NCBI GenBank assembly: GCA_963580285.1
Contig: OY757024.1
Span: 124,248,045-124,312,044 of the forward strand
DNA: 64,000 nucleotides
Source of the DNA: Lucinisca nassula
Taxonomy: Eukaryota > Mollusca > Bivalvia > Lucinida > Lucinidae
Direction: 5' to 3'
Numbering within the stretch: the first letter of the stretch is position 1; each line of letters starts with the position of its first letter. The translations under genes were made by a program, and so were the position numbers. Positions 1 to 9,400 of this stretch are shown piece after piece. A model generated the notes under the pieces. It made no database searches, was not told the origin of the DNA, and was given only the letters and a program-made list of their open reading frames with translations.

Positions 1-91
1 AAGTGGTGGTTGGGAGAGGCAAAGTTGACATATCTTGCAACACTGGGGCATCCAACTGATACATGTACTGGCTTACAGTTGGTTAAGGCCT

Positions 92-336
92 GGGGCCAGT
101 TGTTCAAAACTAACGACGTCGTTAGTTAACGTATCGTTAAAACTTTGATCATTAAATATGGCAAATATGCTGAAATTTTTGCTGAAAAAAATGTGAGCAG
201 ATTTTGCAGACGCAAAAGCTGCTCACATTTTTTCAGCAAAAATACCAAAATTTTCAATATTGTACTTACTATAAGAGTTAACAATATGACCACTAACGAG
301 CTCGTTAAGCTAACGATGCTTTGAACAACTGGGCCC
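92..336. mobile_element. Foldback MITE, GGGCC-type TIR (copy 1)
   Basis: The ends are near-palindromic: GGGGCCAGTTGTTCAAAA at the left and GCTTTGAACAACTGGGCCC at the right. Inside are further inverted arms (AACTAACGACGTCGTTAGTT; TTTTTGCTGAAAAAA / TTTTTTCAGCAAAAA; TGAGCAG / CTGCTCA), so the whole ~245 bp folds into one long hairpin. A second diverged copy is at 10698-10905. No coding capacity. Confidence 0.75.
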
Positions 337-488
337 TGGTGTCCTTGCAGCAGGTATGGGTAGAGGGGGAGTGTTGTTATTGCTTTTGTTTCCACACTTC
401 CATTCATTTACCACTTGCTCCTCTGTTCCCCACTTTCATCTCCTTAACTGTCAATTAGCAATGGAAGAGTCCACTAGCATACAATAGG

Positions 489-701
489 TTAACCCTTGTC
501 CTGCTGAATATTCATATATGCCACACCCACTACCGATTATCAACCAATCAGATTACTTGATGCAAATTATTGCAACAAATTCACAATCTGAATGGCAAAC
601 AATGTAGATCCTGATCAGATGGCTTCGTCAGAAGCCATCTGATCTGGATCTACATTGTTTCAAAGATAAGGCATATCCGGGATTAGCAGGACAAGGGTTA
701 A
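489..701. mobile_element. MITE family E (AACCCTTGTCCTGCTG TIR, CAGTGT/GATCAGA hairpin core)
   Basis: Starts TTAACCCTTGTCCTGCTGAA and ends GCAGGACAAGGGTTAA. The left shoulder contains a conserved CCAATCAGATTACTTGATG. The centre is a near-perfect hairpin in which GATCCTGATCAGATGGCTTC is answered by the reverse arm ending ATCTACATTGTTT. Other copies are at ~1938-2118, 2822-3190 (right end only), 7446-7646, 18597-19626, 25427-25637, 28897-29096, 39218-39428 and ~40880-41040. Short translated runs reading ANSVGPDQ-like peptides come from this hairpin and are not genes. Confidence 0.8.
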
Positions 702-835
702 AATATCACTTTAGAATTGTCATAGGTACATATAAGAATTCTCTCATAAGAGGGCAGGCCATTTTGGTGAGTTCACTCAACTTACCGGTACATACACAAC
801 ATACACTCCAATGCATTTGTCTGCCTTTGCCCAAG

Positions 836-1095
836 CTATGCGGGCTTGAAGAAATAGATCTGGCTGCATGGTGTTTCCGCACAGAGCTGTAACTGACCCA
901 TTTCTTTGAGTACTGGTAAACTGGTGTGAGTCAGGGCCACCCCTTAGACCCGAGTGGTTTCTTTTGGGAGTAGGGCTTGAGAAGTCATTTCATCTCAGCG
1001 TTTGGTAAAAGTCCCTAAAATCGGAAGCAATGTCTCCAAAATGACCTAAACTGTTGATGGAGATGTTAAACCTGAATACAAACAATAGACTTGTG
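836..1095 (+). mobile_element. SINE-like element D (GGACGTTAAACCT tail), diverged
   Basis: Reads GGGCTTGAAGAAATAGATCT, then a GTACTGGTAAAC block, GGGCTTGAGAAGTCATTTCA, the AAAATGACCTAAACTGTTGA block and a GATGTTAAACCTGAATACAA tail. The same order is seen in much better copies at 2880-3177, 6205-6509, 22937-23242, 62748-63053 and 63095-63394. No internal tRNA-like promoter is obvious in this family. Confidence 0.65.
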
Positions 1096-1146
1096 GATTT
1101 GAATTCGTACCATCAAAATTGACTATTATAGGATGATGATGATTGG

Positions 1147-1297
1147 AGTGAGTTTTATGTCTCACCAACAGCTAAGGTCATATGCAGATGGTACCTTGGT
1201 TTAAAGGCTCCTCTGGAAGGCTGGAGAAGCCCAGGATCAATCCTGCGACCCCCGGTTTACAAGGCGAGTAGTTTAACCACTTTACCATGGAGGCTTC
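1147..1297 (-). mobile_element. tRNA-derived SINE family C, with 13-bp target-site duplication
   Basis: On the minus strand a tRNA-like head (CCATGGTAAAGTGGTTAAAC, then a GGATTGATCC B-box-like block) leads to a body and a tail of the AGACATAAAACTCACTCC type. TGATGATGATTGG flanks it exactly (1134-1146 and 1298-1310), which proves retroposition. Sister copies: 36431-36590, 47035-47199 and ~47577-47699, all on the minus strand. Confidence 0.8.
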
Positions 1298-1310
1298 TGA
1301 TGATGATTGG

Positions 1311-1640
1311 ATAAAGTCAAAATTACCTGTTTGCAACAGAAATTAGCGACAGTATGTTTTGCGATTTATCGTGGAAACCTGGCATCATCATGTAACATTG
1401 CTTTTCATAGGCTGATTTGGGTTTATGCAGCTCATAAGGCTTGCCGCTTTGTGCAAAATATTGGTAGTCCTGTTTTTAACAAAATAACTGTGATGAAGAT
1501 GTAGACCCTCATCAGGACATTTCAGTGGTTTGCAAAACAAAAGAAAAGAAACAAAAAAAAAATAAAAAAAAGGAAAAGCACAAACAGTCTCTGCTAAATT
1601 CATATAAATGGGAAAAATAACTCAACCTAACACCCTTAAC
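1311..1640. other. No gene or recognised repeat
   Basis: Short open stretches on both strands have no recognisable domain. There is an A-rich run at 1545-1575. I see nothing here that supports a gene. Confidence 0.5.
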
Positions 1641-1870
1641 GGTTAACCCATTGGATACTAGTGAACTCTTCCATTCCTATATGTGGGACAAGTGCATTTC
1701 TCATATGCATGTATCTTCTGTTTCTATTCTAGTTTTGACGGAAAACTCTGTTAGCAAATAGTGTAGGCCCTGATCAGATGCTGCTTTCTGCACCATCTGA
1801 TCTGGGCCTGCTTTGCACTGTTTGCCAAAGTACCCCTTTAGGGGTTTTCCCGCATACAGTGGGTTTATTT
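1641..1870. mobile_element. MITE family F (TTAACCCATT TIR, hairpin core)
   Basis: Starts GTTAACCCATTGGATACTAG and ends CATACAGTGGGTTTA. The left arm contains GAACTCTTCCATTCCTATAT, and the right arm TTTAGGGGTTTTCCCGCAT. The core GTGTAGGCCCTGATCAGATG pairs with CATCTGATCTGGGCCTGC. Other copies: 2529-2758, 7058-7285, 8249-8477, ~24925-25135 (decayed), 48499-48726 and 62577-63093 (split). The core hairpin is related to family E although the TIRs differ. Confidence 0.75.
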
Positions 1871-1937
1871 CAAAACACTGCTGCTCCCGGCATATGAAGG
1901 ACTTTGTTCGTTACAAATACATGTAGATAGTGTTTTT

Positions 1938-2118
1938 AATCCTTATCCAGTTGAATATATTAATTAAGCCACATTCATTTCTGACTGTATCAACCTATCA
2001 AATTACTTGATATAATGTGTTTGTTCAATTCACAAACTGTGTAGATCCTGATCAGATGGCTTCTTCAGAAGCCATCTGATCAGGATCTGCACGGTTTGCA
2101 AAGGTAGGGGTCAAGGTT
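1938..2118. mobile_element. MITE family E, decayed ends
   Basis: ATCCTTATCCAGTTGAAT is a mutated left TIR. It is followed by the shared shoulder, the hairpin around 2042-2095 (GATCCTGATCAGATGGCTTC with its complement) and a degenerate GGGGTCAAGG right end. Confidence 0.65.
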
Positions 2119-2528
2119 GGTCGGTAAATACTGGTGGTGGGAATTCCCACTGGTATTTAGCGGTAATTACCATCCTGAGAAATACTCCAAATTTCAGCAA
2201 AAGTGGGAAATGCTGGGAAATAGTGGGAAAGATAATTTTTGTTTTGTTATTTCATATAAAAACACTATTAATATTTGTGTATTGTAATTGAAATAATGAA
2301 CAGTTAGCTATTTTGCAATATGCCTCCCCATACATATATGTCATAAGTCTGCTTTTACTCAACCAAACACTTGTGTAACCATAAATAGAAAGTGATCTGG
2401 TGTTATTTAGGGTGCAGTTATTTAAAATCACTCATATGCTTAAGAAGATAAAATACCATAAGGATCACAATATTTAAGACAGATATGCCTGGGCAAACAG
2501 TGCAGACCCAGATCAGAACCATTTAGCT
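2119..2528. other. No gene; short inverted repeat only
   Basis: AT-rich sequence with a small CAGTGGGAATTCCCACTG-like stem near 2130-2155 (TGGGAATTCCCA is exact) and repeated GTGGGAAA units at ~2200-2230. No coding signal is seen. Confidence 0.5.
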
Positions 2529-2758
2529 TCTTTAACCCATTGCATGCAGGAAACCCTAAAGGGTATCTTGGCAAACAGTGTAGGCCCAGATCAGATGCCC
2601 AAGAACACAGCATCTGATCAAGGCCTGCACTATTTGCTTAGAGAATTTTCTGTCAAAAAAGGAATAATATAAAAAAATAAGCCTGACACCCCTTATATGA
2701 CAAAAAGACTTGTCCAACACACAACAATGGAAGAGTCCACTAGTATACAATGGGTTAA
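2529..2758. mobile_element. MITE family F
   Basis: TTTAACCCATTGCATGCAGG at the left and AGTATACAATGGGTTAA at the right. The hairpin core at ~2572-2640 pairs CCCAGATCAGATGC with GCATCTGATCAAGG. The right arm keeps GGAAGAGTCCACTAGTATAC. Intact apart from point changes. Confidence 0.78.
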
Positions 2759-2879
2759 GAGAGTTTGCCATTGGAACTACATGTTTTGTATGCTTTAGTG
2801 TAACACTAAACCACATGGTTTAATTTTTTAGAGATTTACAACAACTCTTTGGATGGGGTTGTCATGAACAGCAGGATAA

Positions 2880-3177
2880 TTGTTTGTTTGAATTGAGGTT
2901 TAACGTCCCCGTCAACACTGTAAAGGTCATTTTGGAGACGTTGCATCCAATTTTGTGGGACTTTTACCCGACATTGAGATGAAATGACATCTCAAGCCCC
3001 GCCCAATGAAACCAATAGGGTTTATTAGCATGGACGGTCCGCCTCACACCGCGGTTCCTGGACAGGCTTAGATCCTCTAAGCGGTTTACCAGTAGTAGTG
3101 TGCGGGTCGGATTCAGCTCTGCGTGGAAGCATCATGCAGCCCATATATTTCTTCAAGCCCCTATGGGCGGGGGCGGG
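2880..3177 (-). mobile_element. SINE-like element D inserted in a MITE-E right end, 12-bp TSD
   Basis: ACAGCAGGATAA occurs at 2868-2879 and again at 3178-3189. The repeated sequence is the right TIR of a family-E MITE (2822-3193), so D retroposed into the MITE. Read on the minus strand it goes from GCCCATAGGGGCTTGAAG to a GGGGACGTTAAACCTCAAT tail. The insertion sits just upstream of the ITM2 exon at 3222. Confidence 0.82.
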
Positions 3178-3221
3178 ACAGCAGGATAAGGGTTAAGTGT
3201 TTAATTTGTATTCTTTACTAG

Positions 3222-3434
3222 AATCAGAGATGTCGTGTAACAGTTCAGTATGAGGAAAATCCTGCTGATTTCACCAATGAAATGCTTGAGCCCATGCCAA
3301 CACCAGTGCCGCAGGGCTCATACTTCATGATGGAGGAGGAGGTTGACATCGTGGAAGACGAGGAAGTTGAGAGAATCGAGGTGCCAAGGTTTGACGAGTG
3401 CCGAAGATCTGTCGTTATTCATGACTTCCGCATG
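3222..3434 (+). CDS. ITM2: ITM2 exon (acidic linker to VIHDF block)
   Basis: A 213-bp exon of 71 codons in phase 0. It is preceded by a pyrimidine-rich TTCTTTACTAG acceptor and followed by a consensus GTAAGT donor. It encodes RCRVTVQYEE, a proline/methionine stretch, the acidic run EEEVDIVEDEEVERIEV, and PRFDE...VVIHDFRM. This corresponds to the region between the membrane helix and the BRICHOS domain of ITM2B. No transmembrane segment is encoded here, so earlier exons lie before base 1 or are not recognisable in the first 3.2 kb, which is all repeats. Confidence 0.85.
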
Positions 3435-6400
3435 GTAAGTTAATAGTCGTCCTTATTTATAGAGAATGGGTGCAGACTAAGCATTATGCTTTAGGCGCCC
3501 AGACTGCCATAAATACAAATTTTACATTAAGTTAATAGGCATTTTTGTTCAAAACTTAGGTGCCCAGGCAAACATTTAGGCACCTTGGGCGACTGGGCTG
3601 CTGTTAGTCTGTTATCCTGTAGAGGGTAACACATTTAGTAGTAATACTTATCTTCCATGTTGCCTTCTTTTCCTGGGTAGAAACCAGTACTAAGCAATAT
3701 GGATAAAGTCTCTTGCTCAAGGAAACAACACTTGGCGCTTGCAGGGATCGAACTGGCTACCACTGGATCTCAAATACGATGCTTTACTACTGCACCACAG
3801 CGATCCACTTTGGCTTTCTTTGTAACATACCATGATGATCCTAAGTATTGGGACAGAATGAGTGGCCTTAGCAAACAGTGCAGACCTAGATCAGACTGCT
3901 CCTTCAGGAACAGTTTGATCAGGGTCTACAGTGTTTGCCATTCCGTCCGTACCTTTTGGACTGCTTGCTGGATTGTGAAACAAATCAGTCAAAAAATTAG
4001 AGCTACAGCAAGACCTTCAGGTGTCCAAATTTTTTTTCGATGTTTACAGTATCGGCTACTGTCAATGTTTGTTGCAGTTTTAGCCTTTAAAACATCAAGA
4101 AAAACTGTTTGCAAATGTCATCTGATTATGTTGTCTGCTGCGACTCTACAAATTTCTTAACCCTTATGGTGTCTGTAAATGTCATCTGCTTATGTGGTCT
4201 GCTGATTTTTTTGCAAATTTTTAAAAAATAATTTTGCATACAGGCGGACAGTGTGGGTCGAGATCAACTGCTCCTACAGACTGCTCCTTATTAGGAGCAG
4301 TCTGATCTGGGCCCACACTGTTTGCAAAAGGTAACTGGCAGACGGCAAAGCAGACCACATTTGTCGTGATTGGCATTTTATTGGTTAAAAATACTTCAGG
4401 TTTAGTAAATAGCAAACAATGCGGACCCAGATGAGATTGCTCCTTGAGGAACAGTGATCTATATCACACTGTTTGCAGCAACCAGCAGACAACAGTTGTT
4501 AGGATTAATATCTTATGCATTAAAAAAGACTTTCACTCATGCTCTGACAGCAAATTTCTGTCATATATTTTTTTTTTTTTTTTTTTTTTTTTGGTTTGGG
4601 TTTTACGGCCCTTTCAAGATTATTTCACTCATATCGAGCCGATCGTTAATCAGAGGTGGGCTTCTGTCATATTAACCTGACATTAAATCAACCCTATGCA
4701 AGTCTGTCCTTGAGTTAGGTACCAGACTGACAACTTCTTGTGTCAGTTTCCTCAACTTTGGTCACTAACTTCTTTGGTCATACTGTAGATTCTGGAGATT
4801 GTAGAGTATTTACCGTTGGGATTCATCTTTAAACCCTGTTATATCCAAAACCATTCCTCAAAGAGACTTTTGTAACCAGTTTTATAGTTTAACCGAATCT
4901 TGTTGTGAAACCGACAGTACACCAACACTGGTAAACCGCTTAGAGGATCTAAGCCTGCCCAGGAAAAGTGGTGAAGGTCGAACTGGAATGTCCATGCTTA
5001 TAAACCCTATAGGTTTCATTGAGCAACAGGGCTTGAGATGTCATTCATCCCAAAGTCGTGATGGTTTTCTCAGGGATCTCGAATAATGCATGAACACTCA
5101 TGTAAGATCCTCTAAATAATTGACTGAGTAACAAAGAGACATGTATTTTACAACCAGTGTTATTGTTTTACTGAATCTTGTTGTATGCATATTTTTCCCT
5201 GTATAACTTGACAGTGATTGTTGACAATGATGATGGTGAATTTTTTCTCATGGATTCTGAATAATACATGAACACTCATGTAAGATCCTCTATATACATT
5301 GGAACTTCAGTGGCTCAAACCCTGACTACTCGTTTACCATGGATGAGTCCAACTGGTTCTAATTGACTGGGTAACAAAGAGACATGTATTTTACAACCAG
5401 TGTTATAGTTTTACTGAATCTTGTTGTGTGCATATTTTTCCCAGAAGAACTTGACTGATCGTTGACAATGATGTTGGTGAATGTTTTCTCATGGGACCTG
5501 AATAATATTTGAACACTGATGTAAGATCTCTATATATTTGACTGCATAACAAAGAGACTTATACTGTAAAATTCCTATATTTAGACCACATTTGGGACTG
5601 TTCAAAAGTGGTCTTTAAGACCACTTTTGAACAGTCCCAAAGGTGGTCCTTTATTAGGAGACACTTGGTGCAGTAGACACAAAGAAAGAATAACTGAAAC
5701 CTTCTCAATAAGCTATTAAATGGAGATTTAATCTTAAATTTAAGTGGTCTTAATATTGGAATTTTACTAAATAGTTTACAACCGGTGTTTAACTGATTCT
5801 TGTTATACCCCCACAAATGAAATTTGTGGGGGGGGGGGGGGTATATAGGAGTGAGCTTGTCGGTCGGTCGGTCAGTCTGTCCGTCTGTTGACTTGGTTTC
5901 CAGACGATAACTCAAAAATGGCTTCACCGATTTTTATAATTTTTGGTACACTGATGTAACATAAAATACAGGTCAAGTTCGATTTCCACTTCAATTCGTC
6001 AATTTTCGATATAGATATGGCCCCTTTCAAGTGAGAAAATTGCAAAATGCCGCTGATGTACTATCAAGGCAGTTTTTGTGGGGGTATTCATCACCATTAG
6101 TGATAGCTCTAGTTGTATTCATATTGTTCTGTGTAGAACTTGACAGTGATTGTTGACAACCATGATGGTGAATGTTTTCTCATGGAACCTCCGCTATATA
6201 ATTGTTTGTTTTTGTTTGATTTGAGGTTTAATATCCCGTCAACAATGCAAAGGTCATTTTGGAGATGTTGCTTCCAATTTTGTGGGACTTTTACCCGACA
6301 TTGAGAAGAAATGACATCTCAAGCCCTGTTGCCCAATGAAACCAATAGGGTTTATTAGCATGGACGGTCCGCCTCGCACCACGGTTCCTGGACAGGCTTA

Positions 6401-9400
6401 GATCCTCTAAGCGGTTTACCAATACTAGTGTGTATGCTGGATTCAGCTCTGCGTGGAAGCATCATGCAGCCCATATATTTCTTCAAGTCCCTATGGGCGG
6501 GGGCTCCCCCTATATAATTGATGGCGTAACAAAGAAACTCATGTTTTTTACAACTTACTGAATCTTTTTGTATGTATATTTTTCCCTGTAGAACTTGACA
6601 GTGATTGTTGACAATGACGATGGTGAATGTTTCCTCATGGACCTTGACAGACACCACCTAAGTCCACCCAGAAGTTTTGCTGAACTTATTAGAAGATACA
6701 CAGTAAGTGTATATCTTTTCATATGAATGAGTAAGGCCACAGCTGAAAGGGGATAATGAGAAGACACCCCAACCACTTTATAACACTATTAATGGGGTCC
6801 AAAGCAGAAACCGTGTTAGTTAAACAACTGTGTTATATCCAAACAAATATGTATAGATTATATAGAAAAATGACCAAAAATGTATAGATTATATAGAAAA
6901 ATGACCATTTATGGTCATTTTTCTATATATTCTATACATTTTTGGGATCCATATTGAAACCCTGTTATATCCATAACTGTGTAATAATGAACCCTGTATA
7001 ATGAGGTCGTGGTGTATTTGAAGGATATTCAGAAAAGCCTGTATGGGTACTTTCACTTAACCCATTTTGTACCAAATGGAATCTTCCACCTTATATATAG
7101 CAGGAGTCCATTTCAAAATTTGGGGGTTTCAGGTTGTGTTTTCTTCAAAAACTATTTGGAAATTGGCTGAAAGTTTTGCAAACAGTGTAGGCCCTGATCA
7201 TATGCTGCATTCTGCAGCATCTGATCTGGGCATGAACTGTGTTTGTCAAGTACCCGTTTTGGGGTTCCTGGTACAAAATGGGTTAATACTTTATTGATAG
7301 AAGAGGATTATGAAATTTCAAAAACACATCAGATTTTGTTTGGTTGGCTCCTGAGCCATACTGGCATTATCAGCAACGAGTATGCTGACAAGAAGGTTAA
7401 AGAATCACCCAATTTTGATCCATCTGCTTTTAAAATCCTTTTTAGTTAACCCTTATCCCGCTGAATAATTAATTTAGCCACACCCATCTCTGACTTTGAG
7501 CCAATCAGATTACTTGATGTAATTTATTGCTACAAATTCAAAAAGTGACTGTCCAACAGTATAGATCCTGATCAGATGGCCATCTGATCTGGATCTGCAC
7601 TGTTTGCAAAAGTAGGGGTTGTTGTGAACAACGGGATAAGGGTTAACAATTTGAAACCATTTTCAACAAATCTTGTCTGAATTGCAAGGCTGATGGGATG
7701 GTGCAATATTTAACAAACTCCAAACTATTCATCCTAGTGTTCGAACCAAATGCCTTTAAGTTAATTGGTGTGTGTGTGTGTGTGTCTGAATTTGGGTTTA
7801 ACGTCGCTTTCAACAATTTTTCAGTCATATTACGACGGTGTCTGGTTGCGACAGGGAGCTCAATGCTCACTTTTATAAAGCTGCATCACTGAAGTATCAT
7901 GTCCCAGACACATTACATGATACCACACCCAGTCACATTATCCTGACACTGGGTCGACCAGTCCTAGCTCTACCCCGTAAATCTGAGTGCCAAGGGAGGA
8001 GCAGCTAGTACTATTCTTAACGACTTTGGTATGTCGCAGCCCGGGATCGAACCCGTGACCTCCCGTTCCCCGGAGCGGACACTCTACCAACTGACCTATC
8101 AGGGCCAGTTTAAGTTAATTGGACTCTATCATAAGATTTAATTAATATTCAGACTTTTATTTACTTTCAACATATTTGTAATACAAAATACACTTTGATT
8201 ATCAGCCATTTGACACTTATGACACACAAAGAGAGTTGAAGCATCATTAACCCATTTTGTACCAGAAACCCCAAAACAGGTACCCTGGCAAACAGTGCAG
8301 GCCCAGATCAGACGCCGCAGAGAATGCGGCGTCTGATCAGGGCCTCCACTATTTACTAAAATATGTGTCCTATTCCAAATAAACTTTGATTAAAACACTA
8401 CCTGACACCCTTAAATTTCGAAATGAACTACTGCCATAGATAAGGAGGAAGATTCCATTTGGTACAAAAAGGGTTAAATAGGAAATCGTCATTATCATAG
8501 ATGAAGTGGTGCTTGTTCTTATTGTAAGTTTTTCAATGAATCTCATATTCTTAGCAAACAGTGTAGGGCCAGATCAGATAGTGCATTCCAAGGTGTCTGA
8601 TCTAGGTCTACACACAAACTGTGTTGGTCCAGATCAGATACTGCTTTCCAAGGTATTTGATCTAGGTCTACATGCAAACAGTGTTGGCCCAGATCAGCTA
8701 CTCCATGCCAAGGTATCTGATCTGGGTCTACACCCAAACTGTGCAGGCCAAGATCAGATACTGCATTCTGCAGATTATTATACCCCGGCATACGAAGTAT
8801 GCTATGGGGGTATAATGTTTTCGTCTTGCTGTTCGTCCGTCCATCCATTTGTCTGTCTCTTAGCATTTTGGTTCAAGTTTTGCATCAAAGTTTCTTAGAG
8901 ATTATATCTTCTGAACCCTTTGATAGATTTAGTTGATACTTACACTGAAGTTACATACTGGTCTAAAGATTTCATTGATGCATGTCCCACTCCCTACAGT
9001 GACCTTGAGGTCAAGGTCTCAGACTTAGAAATTTTACATTTGATTAAAGTTTTATGACAAAGTTTATAGATGCCTGTATGTTCTAAACTCTAAGTCAAAT
9101 TCAGTTGATACTTGCACCAATGTTGCATACCAGTCCAAAGATTTTGTTATGTATGTCCATTCCCCCAACCAAGGTGATCTTGACCTCAAGGTCACAGACT
9201 TAGAAATTTTACATTTGGTTAAAGTTTTATGACAAAGTTTATAGATGCCTGTATGTTCTAAACTCTAAGACAAATTCAGTTGATACTTGCATGAAGTTTG
9301 CATGCCAGTCCAAAGATTTCATACCCCACTCTGCTGCTTCAGTAACATTGATGCCCCCACCCCTTCACCTCACTCCCTTGGTCTATTTAGAATTTAATGT

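Larger units (their letters stand above)
4860..6591 (+). pseudogene. Tandem decayed copies of ITM2 exon 6592-6702 and its 3' splice site, broken up by TEs
   Basis: A ~200-bp unit repeats up to the true exon. It consists of CAAAGAGACATGTATTTTAC, a stretch ending GAATCTTGTTGTATGCATA, a polypyrimidine tract, the acceptor, the first ~50 exon bases and then ACACTCATGTAAGATCC. Exon-like starts: 5205 (acceptor AG changed to AT), 5458 (AG kept, 2-bp deletion so out of frame), 6137 (acceptor GTGTAG intact, reading NLTVIVDNHDGECFLMEPP in frame); a remnant lies at ~5056-5075. None has the second half of the exon or its donor. The copies are split by a SINE-like scrap (~4910-5050), a TIR MITE (5567-5767), a pearl-like element (5805-6112) and a SINE-like element (6205-6509). 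Confidence 0.8.

Noticed and set aside
6137..6300. Alternative ITM2 terminal exon reading NLTVIVDNHDGECFLMEPP
   Set aside because: Acceptor and frame are intact but no transcript evidence, no donor, and the sequence is interrupted by a SINE-like element; reported as a duplicated pseudo-exon only.
8506..8898. Long open frames on both strands encoding repeated NSVGPDQ / DLGLH peptides
   Set aside because: Translation of the CAGTGT/GATCAGA hairpin array; periodic, no domain, and the same peptide appears at many dispersed MITEs.
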